A stretch of 64,000 bases of DNA from Rhodospirillales bacterium (GCA_016710335.1 JADJXQ010000005.1:62001-126000), one strand, 5' to 3'; counted from the stretch's first letter, positions 42,874 to 53,483 are shown. Notes: generated by a model from the letters alone, not told the origin. Translations and numbers: made by a program.

Positions 42874-44697
42874 GTGGTGAGATTGGAACCGGAGAGCGAC
42901 GCACTTCCTGACGCCCTCGTGCCAGAGGACGTCCCGCCGGAGTTGATCTTCGACGGTTTCGGCGTGTCGCCCGGTGTCGGCCTCGGCACCGCCTACGTTC
43001 GGGAGTCGAGTCTCGGCGAGGTACCGGAGTACCGCATTGCGGCCGGCCAGGTGATCGCCGAGCAGAAGCGGCTCAAGGCCGCAGCGATCCGTGCGCGACG
43101 CCAGATCCAGCGCCTGCAGGCCAAGGTGCGCGGCAAGGCCCACGCCATCTCCGGCATCGCCGCGGAGGAGATCGGCCTCCTCCTCGATGTCTATTTCCAC
43201 ATGCTGAAGGACTCGCGGCTGGTGCGGGGCGCCAACGACCGCATCGCCAGTGACCGCATCAACGCCGAGGCCGCTGTCCAGGCGCAGATCGTGTCGATCA
43301 CCGACGGCTTCCAGGCAATGCAGGATCCCTACCTTTCCGCTCGTGGCGACGACATCCGGGAGGTCGGGCGTCGCCTGATCCGGCATCTCGTCCAGCAGAC
43401 GCCGGGCACCACCCTCTCGACCCTGCCCAAGGACAGCGTCATCGTCGCCGATGAGCTGACACCGGCCGATGCCGCGCAGCTCGACCCGACGCGCGTCGTC
43501 GGTCTCGCCACCGTCGCCGGCGGGCGCCAGAGCCACACGGCGATCATGGCGCGCGCCCTCGGACTGCCGGCGGTGCTCGGCATCCCCGGCATTACGGGGG
43601 AGATCAAGCCCGGCGAGCGGGTGCTGGTCGATGGCGATCTGGGGCGCGTCTATGTCAACCCGACCCCGAACACGCTGACTGAATACCGCCGTCGGCGCAG
43701 CGACCGGTTGCGCGAGAAGCGGCGCCTGACGCGGCTCGCCAAGCGACCGGCGATCACCCGCGACGGTGTCGAGATCAGCCTGCAGGCCAACGTCGAGCTG
43801 CCGATCGAAATGGACATGGTCAACGAAGTCGGAGCCTCCGGCGTTGGCCTCCTGCGCAGCGAGTTCCTGTTCATCAATCGCCCGAACCCGCCCAACGAGG
43901 AAGAGCAGTACGAGACCCTGCACGAACTGGTCGAACGCGCCGGCGGCCACACGGTGACAATCCGCACCCCCGACTTCGGCGGTGAGCTTGCCACCGAGAC
44001 GATGGCGGCTGAGTTCGGGCAAAGCGGCGCGTCGTTGCTCGGGATGCGCGGCATCCGCTTGTCGCTGGCGCGCCCCGACATGCTCGAAATGCAGTTCCGC
44101 GCCATTCTGCGAGCCGGCGCCCATGGCCCGGTGCGGATTCTGCTGCCCATGGTCTCCACTCTCGCCGAAGTCCGGGCCGCCCGCGAAATCCTCGCCAGGG
44201 CGGCCCGCAAACTGCACCGCCGGGGCGCCGCGATCCCCATGGCGCTGCCGCCGCTCGGCACCATGATCGAGTTGCCGGCCGCTGCCCTGGCCGCGGACTC
44301 GTTGGCGCTGGTCAGCGACTTCTTCGCGATCGGGTCCAATGACCTCACCATGTACACGTTGGCCATCGATCGCGGCGACCAGTGGGTCGCCCATCTCTAC
44401 GATCCGCTGCACCCGTCGGTGCTGCGACTGATCCAGTTCGCTGCGGCCGCCGCGCTGCGCTCGCGCATCCCGGCTAGCGTCTGCGGCGAGATCGCCGGGG
44501 ATCCGCGCATGACCGCCCTGCTGCTCGGCCTCGGCTTCCGCGAACTGTCGATGACGGCGACCAGCTTGCCTGCAGTCAAACGTCAGATCCTGGACCTCGA
44601 CTTGGTCGCCGCCACTCATCGCGCCCAACAGATCATGGAGCAAACCGATCCGGTCCGCATTCAGGCGCTGCTCGAGGAATTCATGACGGGGGGCTGA
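42874..44697 (+). CDS. ptsI: PTS enzyme I
   Basis: Enzyme I takes phosphate from phosphoenolpyruvate and passes it to HPr. The 607-residue protein has the HPr-binding helical domain, the phosphohistidine His221 in GGRQSHTAIMARALG, and the PEP-binding barrel with GLLRSEFLFINR, FFAIGSNDLTMYTLAIDR and the catalytic cysteine in SVCGEIAGD. No GAF domain precedes it, so it is ptsI and not ptsP. The usual RTxDxGGDK segment reads RTPDFGGEL, losing the lysine. GTG start assumed; other in-frame starts lie within a few codons. Confidence 0.94.
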   Translation: MVRLEPESDALPDALVPEDVPPELIFDGFGVSPGVGLGTAYVRESSLGEVPEYRIAAGQVIAEQKRLKAAAIRARRQIQRLQAKVRGKAHAISGIAAEEIGLLLDVYFHMLKDSRLVRGANDRIASDRINAEAAVQAQIVSITDGFQAMQDPYLSARGDDIREVGRRLIRHLVQQTPGTTLSTLPKDSVIVADELTPADAAQLDPTRVVGLATVAGGRQSHTAIMARALGLPAVLGIPGITGEIKPGERVLVDGDLGRVYVNPTPNTLTEYRRRRSDRLREKRRLTRLAKRPAITRDGVEISLQANVELPIEMDMVNEVGASGVGLLRSEFLFINRPNPPNEEEQYETLHELVERAGGHTVTIRTPDFGGELATETMAAEFGQSGASLLGMRGIRLSLARPDMLEMQFRAILRAGAHGPVRILLPMVSTLAEVRAAREILARAARKLHRRGAAIPMALPPLGTMIELPAAALAADSLALVSDFFAIGSNDLTMYTLAIDRGDQWVAHLYDPLHPSVLRLIQFAAAAALRSRIPASVCGEIAGDPRMTALLLGLGFRELSMTATSLPAVKRQILDLDLVAATHRAQQIMEQTDPVRIQALLEEFMTGG

Positions 44698-44698
44698 G

Positions 44699-45304
44699 GT
44701 GCCGGATCTCACCATGGAACGCGCGCTGGGCGGCCTTGTTGCCGGCATCGATGAAGCCGGCCGCGGGCCCCTGGCCGGTCCTGTCGTGGCTGCCGCTGTG
44801 ATCCTCGACCTCGATTGCCTGAGCGACGCGCTGCTGCACGGGCTGGATGATTCAAAGCGCCTCAGCCGGCCCACGCGTGAGTCGCTGTTCGAGATGTTGG
44901 CGACCTGCAGCCGGGTGGGCGTGGGGCACGCGGATGTTGTTGAGATCGATCATGTGAACATCCTGCAGGCGACGCTGCTGGCGATGGCCCGCGCCGTCGC
45001 GGCGCTGGGGGTTGAGCCGGATGCGGTGCTGGTCGATGGCAATCGCGCTCCTGCGCTATCCTGCGTCGCCCACTGTGTGGTCGGCGGCGACGGACGCTGC
45101 CTCTCCGTGGCCGCGGCCTCCGTCGTCGCCAAGGTCACCCGCGACCGCTGGATGGAGGAGATTGCCCGCCTCTATCCCGGCTACGGTTGGGAGCGGAATG
45201 CCGGCTACGGCACCGCAGAGCATCGTATGGCGATCGCACGCCTCGGCGTAACGCCACATCATCGCCGGAGTTTCGCGCCGGTATACAGCATGCTGTGCGA
45301 GTAA
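44699..45304 (+). CDS. rnhB: Ribonuclease HII
   Basis: Removes misincorporated ribonucleotides from DNA and degrades RNA-DNA hybrids. The 201-residue protein has the catalytic signature GIDEAGRGPLAGP, the third acidic residue in VLVDGNRAP, and SVVAKVTRDRWM. The GTG start lies one base after the ptsI stop; an in-frame ATG five codons later is also possible. The same window also encodes RNase HI at its left end, so both hybrid nucleases lie within 45 kb. Confidence 0.95.
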   Translation: MPDLTMERALGGLVAGIDEAGRGPLAGPVVAAAVILDLDCLSDALLHGLDDSKRLSRPTRESLFEMLATCSRVGVGHADVVEIDHVNILQATLLAMARAVAALGVEPDAVLVDGNRAPALSCVAHCVVGGDGRCLSVAAASVVAKVTRDRWMEEIARLYPGYGWERNAGYGTAEHRMAIARLGVTPHHRRSFAPVYSMLCE

Positions 45305-45322
45305 CTGCCAGAGGTTCAGCAT

Positions 45323-45751
45323 CTAGGGCTCGACGAATTCCAAATCCTGAATGGCGCGCCGCGCCTGCACCGGGTCGATGGTTTCGAGTTGGCCGTGGCC
45401 GAACACCAACCCGACGCCGACCGAGCATTTCACGAACTTGGTCTCGCCGGCGGCGATGGAGAACGTGAACCTGCGTTCAGTGGTGGTTACGGCGACGGCC
45501 TCGAACCGCCCTGGCCAGACATCGCGGTAGAAGACTTCGTTCGGCACACATTCCCCGATCCGGTAGCCGTTGAGATAGACGTCCGGCTGAACCGCTGCCC
45601 CGAGCAATCCCGTTCTGTAGAAGTAAACGCGGGCCATCCCCGGCGGAAGGGCGGCGAGCTTCCTTTCGACATTGCCAAACCTCGGTCCGCTCGCGCAGTT
45701 GGCGACGGTTACGCAGCAGACCAGCAACGCAAGCATTCCCGGCAATTTCAC
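45323..45751 (-). CDS. DUF2846-type lipoprotein
   Basis: A 142-residue exported protein. The start is a GTG (45749-45751) with a strong GGAGGAG four bases upstream, better than an ATG 18 bases earlier. A hydrophobic signal ends in VTVANC, a slightly atypical lipobox. The mature domain, with ARVYFYRTG, DVYLNGYRIGECVPN and GRFEAVAVTTTE, fits the DUF2846 fold of small surface lipoproteins. Function unknown. It converges on rnhB. Confidence 0.7.
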   Translation of the reverse strand: MKLPGMLALLVCCVTVANCASGPRFGNVERKLAALPPGMARVYFYRTGLLGAAVQPDVYLNGYRIGECVPNEVFYRDVWPGRFEAVAVTTTERRFTFSIAAGETKFVKCSVGVGLVFGHGQLETIDPVQARRAIQDLEFVEP

Positions 45752-45896
45752 CGGCTCCTCCTTTTCCATGTCCCGCCGGCGGCGTGCACCGCTTCGACTT
45801 GGCGCCCGCTGTCGCCGGTGATCCCCCCGCCAATATGCCGCGTACCTCCATCCATCGGAGCCGCCGGCATCGGCGGCGCGCAGAGAGGATAGCAGA

Positions 45897-46304
45897 ATGC
45901 TCAAGTTCGCGATCGCCTATGCCGCCGCCGCCGCCGTGTTTTTGGTGGCCGACGGCTTCTGGCTCGGACTGGTGGCCAAGTCCTTCTACCGCAACGCCAT
46001 CGGTCCGATGATGGCGGAGCAGGTGAACGTTGCGGCGGCGGCGGTGTTCTACCTTCTTTATATCGTCGGCGTCGTCGTGTTCGCGGTGTCGCCGGCGTTC
46101 GAGACTGGATCGTGGCGCACCGCGTTGGTGTTCGGCGCCCTGTTCGGTCTATTCGCCTACGCGACGTATGATCTGACCAATCTCGCCACCTTGCGCGACT
46201 GGCCGCTCCGCTTTGCAGTAGTCGACCTCGCTTGGGGCACGTTCGTGACCGCACTGGCGGCGGTGGCCGGTTACTCCGCGGCGTGCTTATTCCACCCGCT
46301 ATAG
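45897..46304 (+). CDS. DUF2177 family membrane protein
   Basis: A 135-residue protein with four hydrophobic helices and the DUF2177 hallmark sequences ADGFWLGLVAKSFYR near residue 20 and YDLTNLATLRDWP near 92. AGGA lies ahead of the ATG. It has no known activity. It converges with olsA, and the two coding ends overlap by 34 bases. Confidence 0.85.
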   Translation: MLKFAIAYAAAAAVFLVADGFWLGLVAKSFYRNAIGPMMAEQVNVAAAAVFYLLYIVGVVVFAVSPAFETGSWRTALVFGALFGLFAYATYDLTNLATLRDWPLRFAVVDLAWGTFVTALAAVAGYSAACLFHPL

Positions 46305-47083
46305 GCCCGGGCATGCGCCGCGGCAACGCCCGAAGCAACGGCGGCGTAACAGTGGCGGGCAAGGCTCTTGCGGTCGGCGAAAGACGCCGGATGCACCGGC
46401 GGATGGAATTGAACCTCGGCCTCGGCCCCTGGCCGCCCCAGCATTTGCCAAAGGTGCGGCGCCAGGGTCTTGTCGCCGTACCAGGCGTAGTGCTGCGCTC
46501 GCGCGCCGGTCAGGGGCGATCCATCGCGGGCGCGGGGGTAGGTAACGGAGACCGGTTGCACGACGCAGTTGGCCGGCGCCGCGCTGTCGACGGCGACGTC
46601 CATCAACGCCGACTTGAAGGGCGCGACCGCGGTTCCGTCCGTGCTGGTTCCTTCCGCGAACAGCAACAGGTTCTCGCCGCCCGCCAACCGGCGGCGAATT
46701 TCCGCGCGCTGACCGCGGGCCTTGCTGCTCAGCCGATCGACGAAAACAGTCCCCGTCAGCCGGGCGATCAGGCCGAACAATGGCCAATCGGCCACTTCGC
46801 TCTTGGCGACGAACGTCGCCTCGATCAGCCGGGAGAGGACGGGGATGTCAAGGTAGGAGACGTGGTTGCTGACGAACAGCGTGGCGCCGCCGTCGTGGCG
46901 CGTACCGGAGACACGGACGGTCAGCCCGCAAAGGACACACACGAGCCGGCACCAGAAGACTTGGATCGGGCGCCTGGTGCGGAGGAACGGGCCCAGGCTG
47001 AGCGCGTATATCGGCAACAACACCGCCGTGAGCAGGATGAAGCCTGTCAGCCGCACTGCCGACCGCAAGCGGGACACGGGCAT
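46271..47083 (-). CDS. olsA: Lyso-ornithine lipid acyltransferase
   Basis: A PlsC-family acyltransferase of 270 residues, with an N-terminal membrane helix (about 9-31), the catalytic NHVSYLD motif (His-x4-Asp) near residues 73-79, and the substrate-binding LFAEGTSTDG motif. Alone it could be a general 1-acylglycerol-3-phosphate acyltransferase. The gene directly upstream is OlsB-like, two bases away, which points to addition of the second fatty acid to lyso-ornithine lipid. It acts at the inner membrane. Confidence 0.8.
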   Translation of the reverse strand: MPVSRLRSAVRLTGFILLTAVLLPIYALSLGPFLRTRRPIQVFWCRLVCVLCGLTVRVSGTRHDGGATLFVSNHVSYLDIPVLSRLIEATFVAKSEVADWPLFGLIARLTGTVFVDRLSSKARGQRAEIRRRLAGGENLLLFAEGTSTDGTAVAPFKSALMDVAVDSAAPANCVVQPVSVTYPRARDGSPLTGARAQHYAWYGDKTLAPHLWQMLGRPGAEAEVQFHPPVHPASFADRKSLARHCYAAVASGVAAAHARAYSGWNKHAAE

Positions 47084-47085
47084 GC

Positions 47086-47910
47086 TCAACTGCCGGGGGG
47101 GTCGCCGGTGCCGCGCTTGTAGTGGCGGTCGTATTTCTTGGTGACCTGGTCCGTCTTGACGATCATGCAGACATCGGTGGTGTTGAACTGGCGGTCGATG
47201 ACGGCGCCGTCGCCGACGAACCCGCCGACCCGCAGGTAGCCCTTGATGAGCGGCGGCAAATCCCCGAGCGCCGACTGCACGTCGATCTCCGACGGCGGCA
47301 GAAGGTTCATGCCCACATAGCGCTGATCGAGGGCGCGGGGCCGCAGCCCCTGCGGCGCCATGTGAAAGTGGTTGAGGTACGAAAGGGGCGCGCGCATGGC
47401 GTCGGGCTCGGTGCCGGGGAAGCTGGCGCACCCGAACAACAGGTCGATGTCATAATGCGCGACGTAATTCGCCAGTGCCCGCCACAACAGCTTTAGGACG
47501 CCGCGGGAGCGGTAGTTCAGGTCGACGCACGAGCGGCCGAGCTCGACGATCTCGCCGGGAAAGCTGAGCAGGTCGGCGACGTCGTATTCCTTCTCGGAGT
47601 AGAATCCCCAGTGCCGCGTCGCCACCGAGCGCCGCAGCAGCCGGTAGGTTCCGGCGACGACGAAGCCGCCGTGTTCGGGATCCATGTCGATGGCCAGCAA
47701 GTGATCGCAAATGTCGTCGAAGTCGTCGAAGTCCCGATGGCGGGCCTTCATTTCCGGAGTCGGCTCCGCCGTCAACTCCTCGTAAAAGATGCGATAGCGG
47801 AGGGCCTGCGCCGCGTCGACCTCGTCAGCGTTGCGTGCCAGGCGGAGCGCAAAATTGTTGACGATCAACGGCTGAATTTCGCTGTTCCGCCCCGTGTCGA
47901 GCATTGCCAT
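47086..47910 (-). CDS. olsB: Ornithine-acyl-ACP N-acyltransferase
   Basis: OlsB adds a 3-hydroxy fatty acid to ornithine, the first step to phosphate-free ornithine lipids. The protein is about 274 residues from this ATG and shows the GNAT-like OlsB/hemolysin family pattern: LRYRIFYEEL, FDDICDHLLAID, ELGRSCVDLNYRSRG and IDLLFGCASFPGT. The start is not certain. The frame is open to a TTG at 48015, and no upstream candidate has a clear ribosome-binding site. olsA follows after two bases. Confidence 0.83.
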   Translation of the reverse strand: MAMLDTGRNSEIQPLIVNNFALRLARNADEVDAAQALRYRIFYEELTAEPTPEMKARHRDFDDFDDICDHLLAIDMDPEHGGFVVAGTYRLLRRSVATRHWGFYSEKEYDVADLLSFPGEIVELGRSCVDLNYRSRGVLKLLWRALANYVAHYDIDLLFGCASFPGTEPDAMRAPLSYLNHFHMAPQGLRPRALDQRYVGMNLLPPSEIDVQSALGDLPPLIKGYLRVGGFVGDGAVIDRQFNTTDVCMIVKTDQVTKKYDRHYKRGTGDPPGS

Positions 47911-48032
47911 CTGAGCAACCAGTTCGAGGGGCTCCGTTATGAACGACGGCCAGCGAATGACACAGGTATGGCAAACGCCTTCGGCGGCATCAAGTGGATT
48001 CGACTGCTTCTGCAACCCGTCCCGGCGCCCGG

Positions 48033-48908
48033 TCAGCGGGTCGGCGTCGGCTCAGGCCCCGAGTAGTCATAAAAGCCGCGCCCCGTCTTGCGCCCCAGCC
48101 AGCCGGCCTCGACGTATTTGACGAGCAGCGGGCACGGCCGGTACTTGGTGTCGGCGAGACCTTCGTGCAGGTTGTGCATGGCGACCAGGCAGGTGTCGAG
48201 GCCGATGAAGTCCGCCAACTCCAGCGGACCCATGGGATGGTGTGTGCCGAGCTTCATCGCGGTGTCGATGCTGACCACCGTGCCGACGCCCTCGTAGAGC
48301 ACGTAGATCGCCTCGTTGATCATCGGCATCAGCACCCGGTGCACCACGAAGGCGGGGAAGTCCTCGGCCGGCACCGGCGTCTTGCCGAGCGAGGTCACGA
48401 ACTCGCGGATGGTCCGGAAGGTGTCCTCGTCGGTGGTGATGGCGCGGATCAGTTCGACCAGCTCCAGTTTCTGGACCGGGTTCATGAAGTGGGTGCCCAT
48501 GAACCGACCCGGCCGATCCGTGCGCGCGGCGAGACGGGTCACCGACAGCGTCGAGGTGTTGGTGGTGATGATGGCGTCCGGACGCAGCGCCGGACACAAC
48601 TCGCGGAAGATACGGGTCTTGATCTCCTCGTTTTCGTCGGCGGCTTCGATCGCCAGTTCCACGTCGCCGACGCCCGCATAGTCCAGGCCGCAGGTGATGC
48701 GGGCGAGGGCTTGGCGTGCGTTGGCCTCGGTCATGCGGCCGCGCTCGACGATGTGCTCGAGGCTTTCATTGATGGCGTCGGTGGCGGCCGCAAGGCGGGC
48801 TTCGGAGACGTCCATGAGGTAGACATCGTAGCCGGCGACGCTGCACACTTCGGCGATACCGGTCCCCATTTGCCCGGCACCGATGATGGCGACCTTGGCA
48901 ATGGCCAT
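48033..48908 (-). CDS. 3-hydroxybutyryl-CoA dehydrogenase
   Basis: An NAD(P)-dependent dehydrogenase that interconverts 3-hydroxybutyryl-CoA and acetoacetyl-CoA. The 291-residue protein has the Rossmann motif AIIGAGQMGTGIAEV, the catalytic region TNTSTLSVT and GTHFMNPVQKLELVE, and the C-terminal dimerisation domain with HHPMGPLELADFIGLD. It follows etfA by 43 bases. It could process the crotonyl-CoA formed by GcdH as well as serve polyhydroxybutyrate or general beta-oxidation. Symbols hbd, hbdA and paaH are all used, so I leave it blank. Confidence 0.93.
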   Translation of the reverse strand: MAIAKVAIIGAGQMGTGIAEVCSVAGYDVYLMDVSEARLAAATDAINESLEHIVERGRMTEANARQALARITCGLDYAGVGDVELAIEAADENEEIKTRIFRELCPALRPDAIITTNTSTLSVTRLAARTDRPGRFMGTHFMNPVQKLELVELIRAITTDEDTFRTIREFVTSLGKTPVPAEDFPAFVVHRVLMPMINEAIYVLYEGVGTVVSIDTAMKLGTHHPMGPLELADFIGLDTCLVAMHNLHEGLADTKYRPCPLLVKYVEAGWLGRKTGRGFYDYSGPEPTPTR

Positions 48909-48951
48909 CGGCGGCGTTCTCCCGAGGCGCCCGGATTCTGGTCCGGAGCTT

Positions 48952-49884
48952 CTACTTGTCCAGCTCTGCAGACAGCTCCGGCAAGGCCTTGAACAGGTCG
49001 GCGACGAGGCCGTAGTCCGCGACCTGGAAGATCGGCGCCTCTTCGTCCTTGTTGATGGCGACGATGACCTTGCTGTCCTTCATGCCGGCGAGATGCTGGA
49101 TGGCGCCCGAAATTCCAACGGCAATGTAGAGCTGCGGCGCCACCACCTTGCCGGTCTGGCCCACCTGATAGTCGTTGGGGACAAATCCGGCATCGACCGC
49201 GGCGCGGGATGCGCCGACAGCGGCACCGAGCTTGTCGGCCAACTCTTCGATCAGCTTGAAGTTCTCGCCGCTGCCCATGCCGCGGCCGCCGGAAATGACG
49301 ATGCCGGCCGTGGTCAGTTCCGGGCGTTCGCTCTTGGTCAGTTCCTGGCCGATGAACCGCGACAGGCCGGGGTCCTCTGCGATTTGGATCTCTTCAATTG
49401 CCGCACTGCTCCCTTCGGCGTCCGGTTTTTCGAAGGACGTGGCGCGCACGGTGACGACCTTGACAGGATCGGCGCTCTTGACCGTCGCCAGCGCGTTTCC
49501 TGCGTAGATCGGGCGGACGAAGGTGTCGGCGTCTTCTATGGCGCTGACATCCGACAGCATCGCCACGTCGAGAAGCGCTGCCACGCGCGGCAAGACGTTC
49601 TTGCCGGTGGTCATCGCCGGCGCAAGGATATGTGAATAATCCGCCGCCAGCTTGACGATGAGCGGGGCCAATGCCTCCGCCAGCGGATGCGCGTAAGCCT
49701 CGGCATCGGCCAAAAGCACCTTGCTGACGCCTTGCACCTTGGCCGCCGCCTCGGCGACGGCGCGGCAGTCGCTGCCCACCACCAGCACCGCGACGTCACC
49801 CAGTTGACCCCCGGCGGCAATGGTGCTGAGGGTGGCGGCCTTAAGTGCTTTGTTGTCGTGATCGGCAATGACGAGGACGCTCAT
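48952..49884 (-). CDS. etfA: Electron transfer flavoprotein alpha subunit
   Basis: EtfA and EtfB carry electrons from acyl-CoA dehydrogenases, such as GcdH, to ETF:ubiquinone oxidoreductase. The 310-residue protein has the FAD-binding C-terminal domain with VISGGRGMGSGENFK, GASRAAVDAGF, QVGQTGKVVAPQLYIAVGISG and AIQHLAGM. The start overlaps the etfB stop by one base; the frame upstream lies within etfB. Confidence 0.96.
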   Translation of the reverse strand: MSVLVIADHDNKALKAATLSTIAAGGQLGDVAVLVVGSDCRAVAEAAAKVQGVSKVLLADAEAYAHPLAEALAPLIVKLAADYSHILAPAMTTGKNVLPRVAALLDVAMLSDVSAIEDADTFVRPIYAGNALATVKSADPVKVVTVRATSFEKPDAEGSSAAIEEIQIAEDPGLSRFIGQELTKSERPELTTAGIVISGGRGMGSGENFKLIEELADKLGAAVGASRAAVDAGFVPNDYQVGQTGKVVAPQLYIAVGISGAIQHLAGMKDSKVIVAINKDEEAPIFQVADYGLVADLFKALPELSAELDK

Positions 49885-50633
49885 CAGATGACCTTCGCTT
49901 CGTTCCGGAGTTTGTCCATGAGTTCGGCGACGCTCTCGACCCGGACGCCTGCCTCCCGCTTCGGCGGCTCTGCGACCTTGATCGTTTTCAGCCGCGGCGC
50001 GATGTCGGCGCCGAGCTCTTCGGCCTTGATCGTTTCGATAGGCTTTTTCTTGGCCTTCATGATGTTGGGAAGCGACGCGTAGCGGGGCGTGTTGAGGCGG
50101 AGGTCGGCGGTGAGCACCGCCGGCAGTTTGATGGCGACGGTCTCGAGGCCGCCGTCGATCTCGCGGACCACCTCTGCCTCGCCGTCCTTCAACGTAAGCT
50201 TGGAAAGGAAGGTCCCCTGGGCCCAGCCGAGCAGGGCCGCCAACATCTGTCCGGTCTGATTGGAGTCGTCGTCGATGGCCTGCTTGCCGAGCACCACCAG
50301 GTCCGGCGTCTCGCGCTCGACCAAGGCCTTGAACAGCTTGGCGACGGCCAGCGGCTGCAACTCGGCGTCGCTCTCGACCAAGATGCCGCGGTCGGCGCCC
50401 ATGGCCAGCGCGGTACGGATGGTTTCCTGACACTGCTTCGCGCCCATCGACACCGCGACGATCTCAGTTGCGGTGCCCGCCTCCTTCAGGCGCACCGCCT
50501 CCTCAACGGCGATTTCGTCGAAGGGATTCATCGACATCTTGACGTTCGCGGTCTCCACACCGGAGCCATCGCCCTTGACGCGGATCTTGACGTTGTAATC
50601 AATGACGCGCTTGACGCCGACGAGAAGTTTCAT
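49884..50633 (-). CDS. etfB: Electron transfer flavoprotein beta subunit
   Basis: The 249-residue small subunit binds AMP and contacts the dehydrogenases through its recognition loop. It begins MKLLVGVKRVIDYNVKIRV and has the signature VRLKEAGTATEIVAVSMG and LVVLGKQAIDDDSNQTGQM. I prefer the ATG at 50633, which matches the family N-terminus and has GGGAG 11 bases upstream; another ATG four codons earlier abuts that sequence. It is the first gene of etfB-etfA-hbd. Confidence 0.96.
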   Translation of the reverse strand: MKLLVGVKRVIDYNVKIRVKGDGSGVETANVKMSMNPFDEIAVEEAVRLKEAGTATEIVAVSMGAKQCQETIRTALAMGADRGILVESDAELQPLAVAKLFKALVERETPDLVVLGKQAIDDDSNQTGQMLAALLGWAQGTFLSKLTLKDGEAEVVREIDGGLETVAIKLPAVLTADLRLNTPRYASLPNIMKAKKKPIETIKAEELGADIAPRLKTIKVAEPPKREAGVRVESVAELMDKLRNEAKVI

Positions 50634-51044
50634 TGTTGCCGCCATCTCCCGTAAAGTTTCTCTTGACCCGCCGCCCGGCGCGCAAAAACCTCAGGCAACC
50701 CTCACAACTTAAATGGATTTCTGCAACTCCGCGCGGCGCATCGTTCGCTCATGCACACTAGGCGCAAGGGGGGACCGAGGTCAAGCGCAGCGGCGGGACC
50801 GTGTTGAGACGATTACAGGCGGCCTTCCTCTCCCGTCGCGGACCCACAGGGCGCCCGGCCGTCCGGTACAGGCAAAGGCTCACATCGAACATGGCCGTCC
50901 TTGAGCATCATCGCGACCGATACGCGGAACGCGGCGAGCCTTGTGTCTGCGAAGCCGTCGCAATAGTATGCAGAATCGTCGCCCACCCGCCCGCCATTCG
51001 ACGTGCGGCCGCACCTGATTCTCAAGCGATCAGAGGTAGGTTCC
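50634..51044. other. Divergent intergenic region between etfB and pdhA
   Basis: About 410 bases separate the two divergent operons. I see no coding remnant, RNA fold or repeat that I can support. One promoter-like pair facing pdhA is listed separately; the etfB-facing half must hold its promoter, but I cannot pick it out. Confidence 0.6.
50941..50969 (+). promoter_or_regulatory. Possible promoter for the pdh operon
   Basis: TTGTGT (50941-50946) and TAGTAT (50964-50969) are 17 bases apart, placing a transcript start about 70 bases before pdhA. The -35 match is weak, so this is tentative. Confidence 0.3.
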
Positions 51045-52073
51045 ATGGCAATCGAGGCCAGTTCCGCAAGCCACGACGACAGCACGGCCGAAGCGTCAAC
51101 GAGCGCCGGGCTGAGTTCGGAGCAGCTCCTGGAGCTCTACGGCCAGATGCTGCTGATCCGCCGGTTCGAGGAGAAGGCGGGGCAGCTCTACGGGATGGGG
51201 CTAATCGGCGGCTTCTGCCATCTCTACATTGGCCAGGAAGCGGTGGTGGTCGGCATTCATTCCCTTTCGGAAGCCGTCGATTCGGTGATCACCACCTACC
51301 GGGATCACGGTCACATGCTGGCCTGCGGCATGGATGCCAAAGGTGTGATGGCGGAACTCACCGGGCGCAGCGGCGGCTATTCCAAGGGCAAGGGCGGCTC
51401 GATGCACATGTTCAGCCGCGAGAAGAATTTCTATGGCGGCCACGGCATCGTGGGCGCCTCGGTGCCGCTCGGGACCGGCCTCGCCTTCGCCCACAAATAC
51501 CGCGGCGACGGCGGTATCAACTTCTGCTATTTCGGCGACGGCGCTGCCAACCAGGGGCAGGTCTACGAATCCTTCAACATGGCGTCGCTGTGGAAGCTGC
51601 CGGTGATCTACGTGATCGAGAACAACCGCTACGGCATGGGCACATCGGTCGAACGCGCGTCCGCGACCACCGACCTCTACCGTCGCGGCGAGGCGTTCGG
51701 CATCCCCGGACTCCAGGTCAACGGCATGAACGTGCTCGACGTGCGCGCCGCCGCGGCCGACGTCGTCGCCCACGTGCGGGCCGGTAACGGGCCTTATGTG
51801 ATGGAGCTGCGGACTTATCGCTATCGCGGGCACTCCATGTCGGATCCGGCCAAGTACCGCACCAAGGACGAGGTCAAGAAGGTCCGCACCGAGAGCGACC
51901 CCATCGAGGCGCTCCGCGTTCACCTGCTTGACAGCGGCGCCATCGACGAGGCGGCGCTGAAGGCCATCGATCGCGACGTCAAGGAGGTGGTCAACGAGGC
52001 TGCCGAGTTCTCGCAGGAGTCGCCGGAGCCCGATCCGTCCGAACTCTATACCGACATCCTCCTCGAAGCCTGA
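51045..52073 (+). CDS. pdhA: Pyruvate dehydrogenase E1 component, alpha subunit
   Basis: With E1 beta it decarboxylates pyruvate using thiamine diphosphate and reductively acetylates the lipoyl groups. The 342-residue protein has the family motifs MLLIRRFEEKAGQLYGMG, GGSMHMFSREKNFYGGHGIVG and the ThDP-binding GDGAANQGQVYESFN with its ending ENNRYGMG. RYRGHSMSDPAKYR marks the phosphorylation-loop region of the family. AGAGGTAGG precedes the ATG. First gene of pdhA-pdhB-pdhC. Confidence 0.96.
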   Translation: MAIEASSASHDDSTAEASTSAGLSSEQLLELYGQMLLIRRFEEKAGQLYGMGLIGGFCHLYIGQEAVVVGIHSLSEAVDSVITTYRDHGHMLACGMDAKGVMAELTGRSGGYSKGKGGSMHMFSREKNFYGGHGIVGASVPLGTGLAFAHKYRGDGGINFCYFGDGAANQGQVYESFNMASLWKLPVIYVIENNRYGMGTSVERASATTDLYRRGEAFGIPGLQVNGMNVLDVRAAAADVVAHVRAGNGPYVMELRTYRYRGHSMSDPAKYRTKDEVKKVRTESDPIEALRVHLLDSGAIDEAALKAIDRDVKEVVNEAAEFSQESPEPDPSELYTDILLEA

Positions 52074-52093
52074 ACGCCTTCCGGAGATCCCCC

Positions 52094-53470
<1,377 letters not shown>

Positions 53471-53483
53471 ACGAGCCAAAGCC

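Noticed and set aside
42850..44874. 674-codon open frame on the minus strand
   Set aside because: It is the antisense shadow of ptsI and the start of rnhB, which have full catalytic motifs.
50713..51044. Short frames between etfB and pdhA
   Set aside because: Arginine-rich translations without family features or ribosome-binding sites; judged non-coding.
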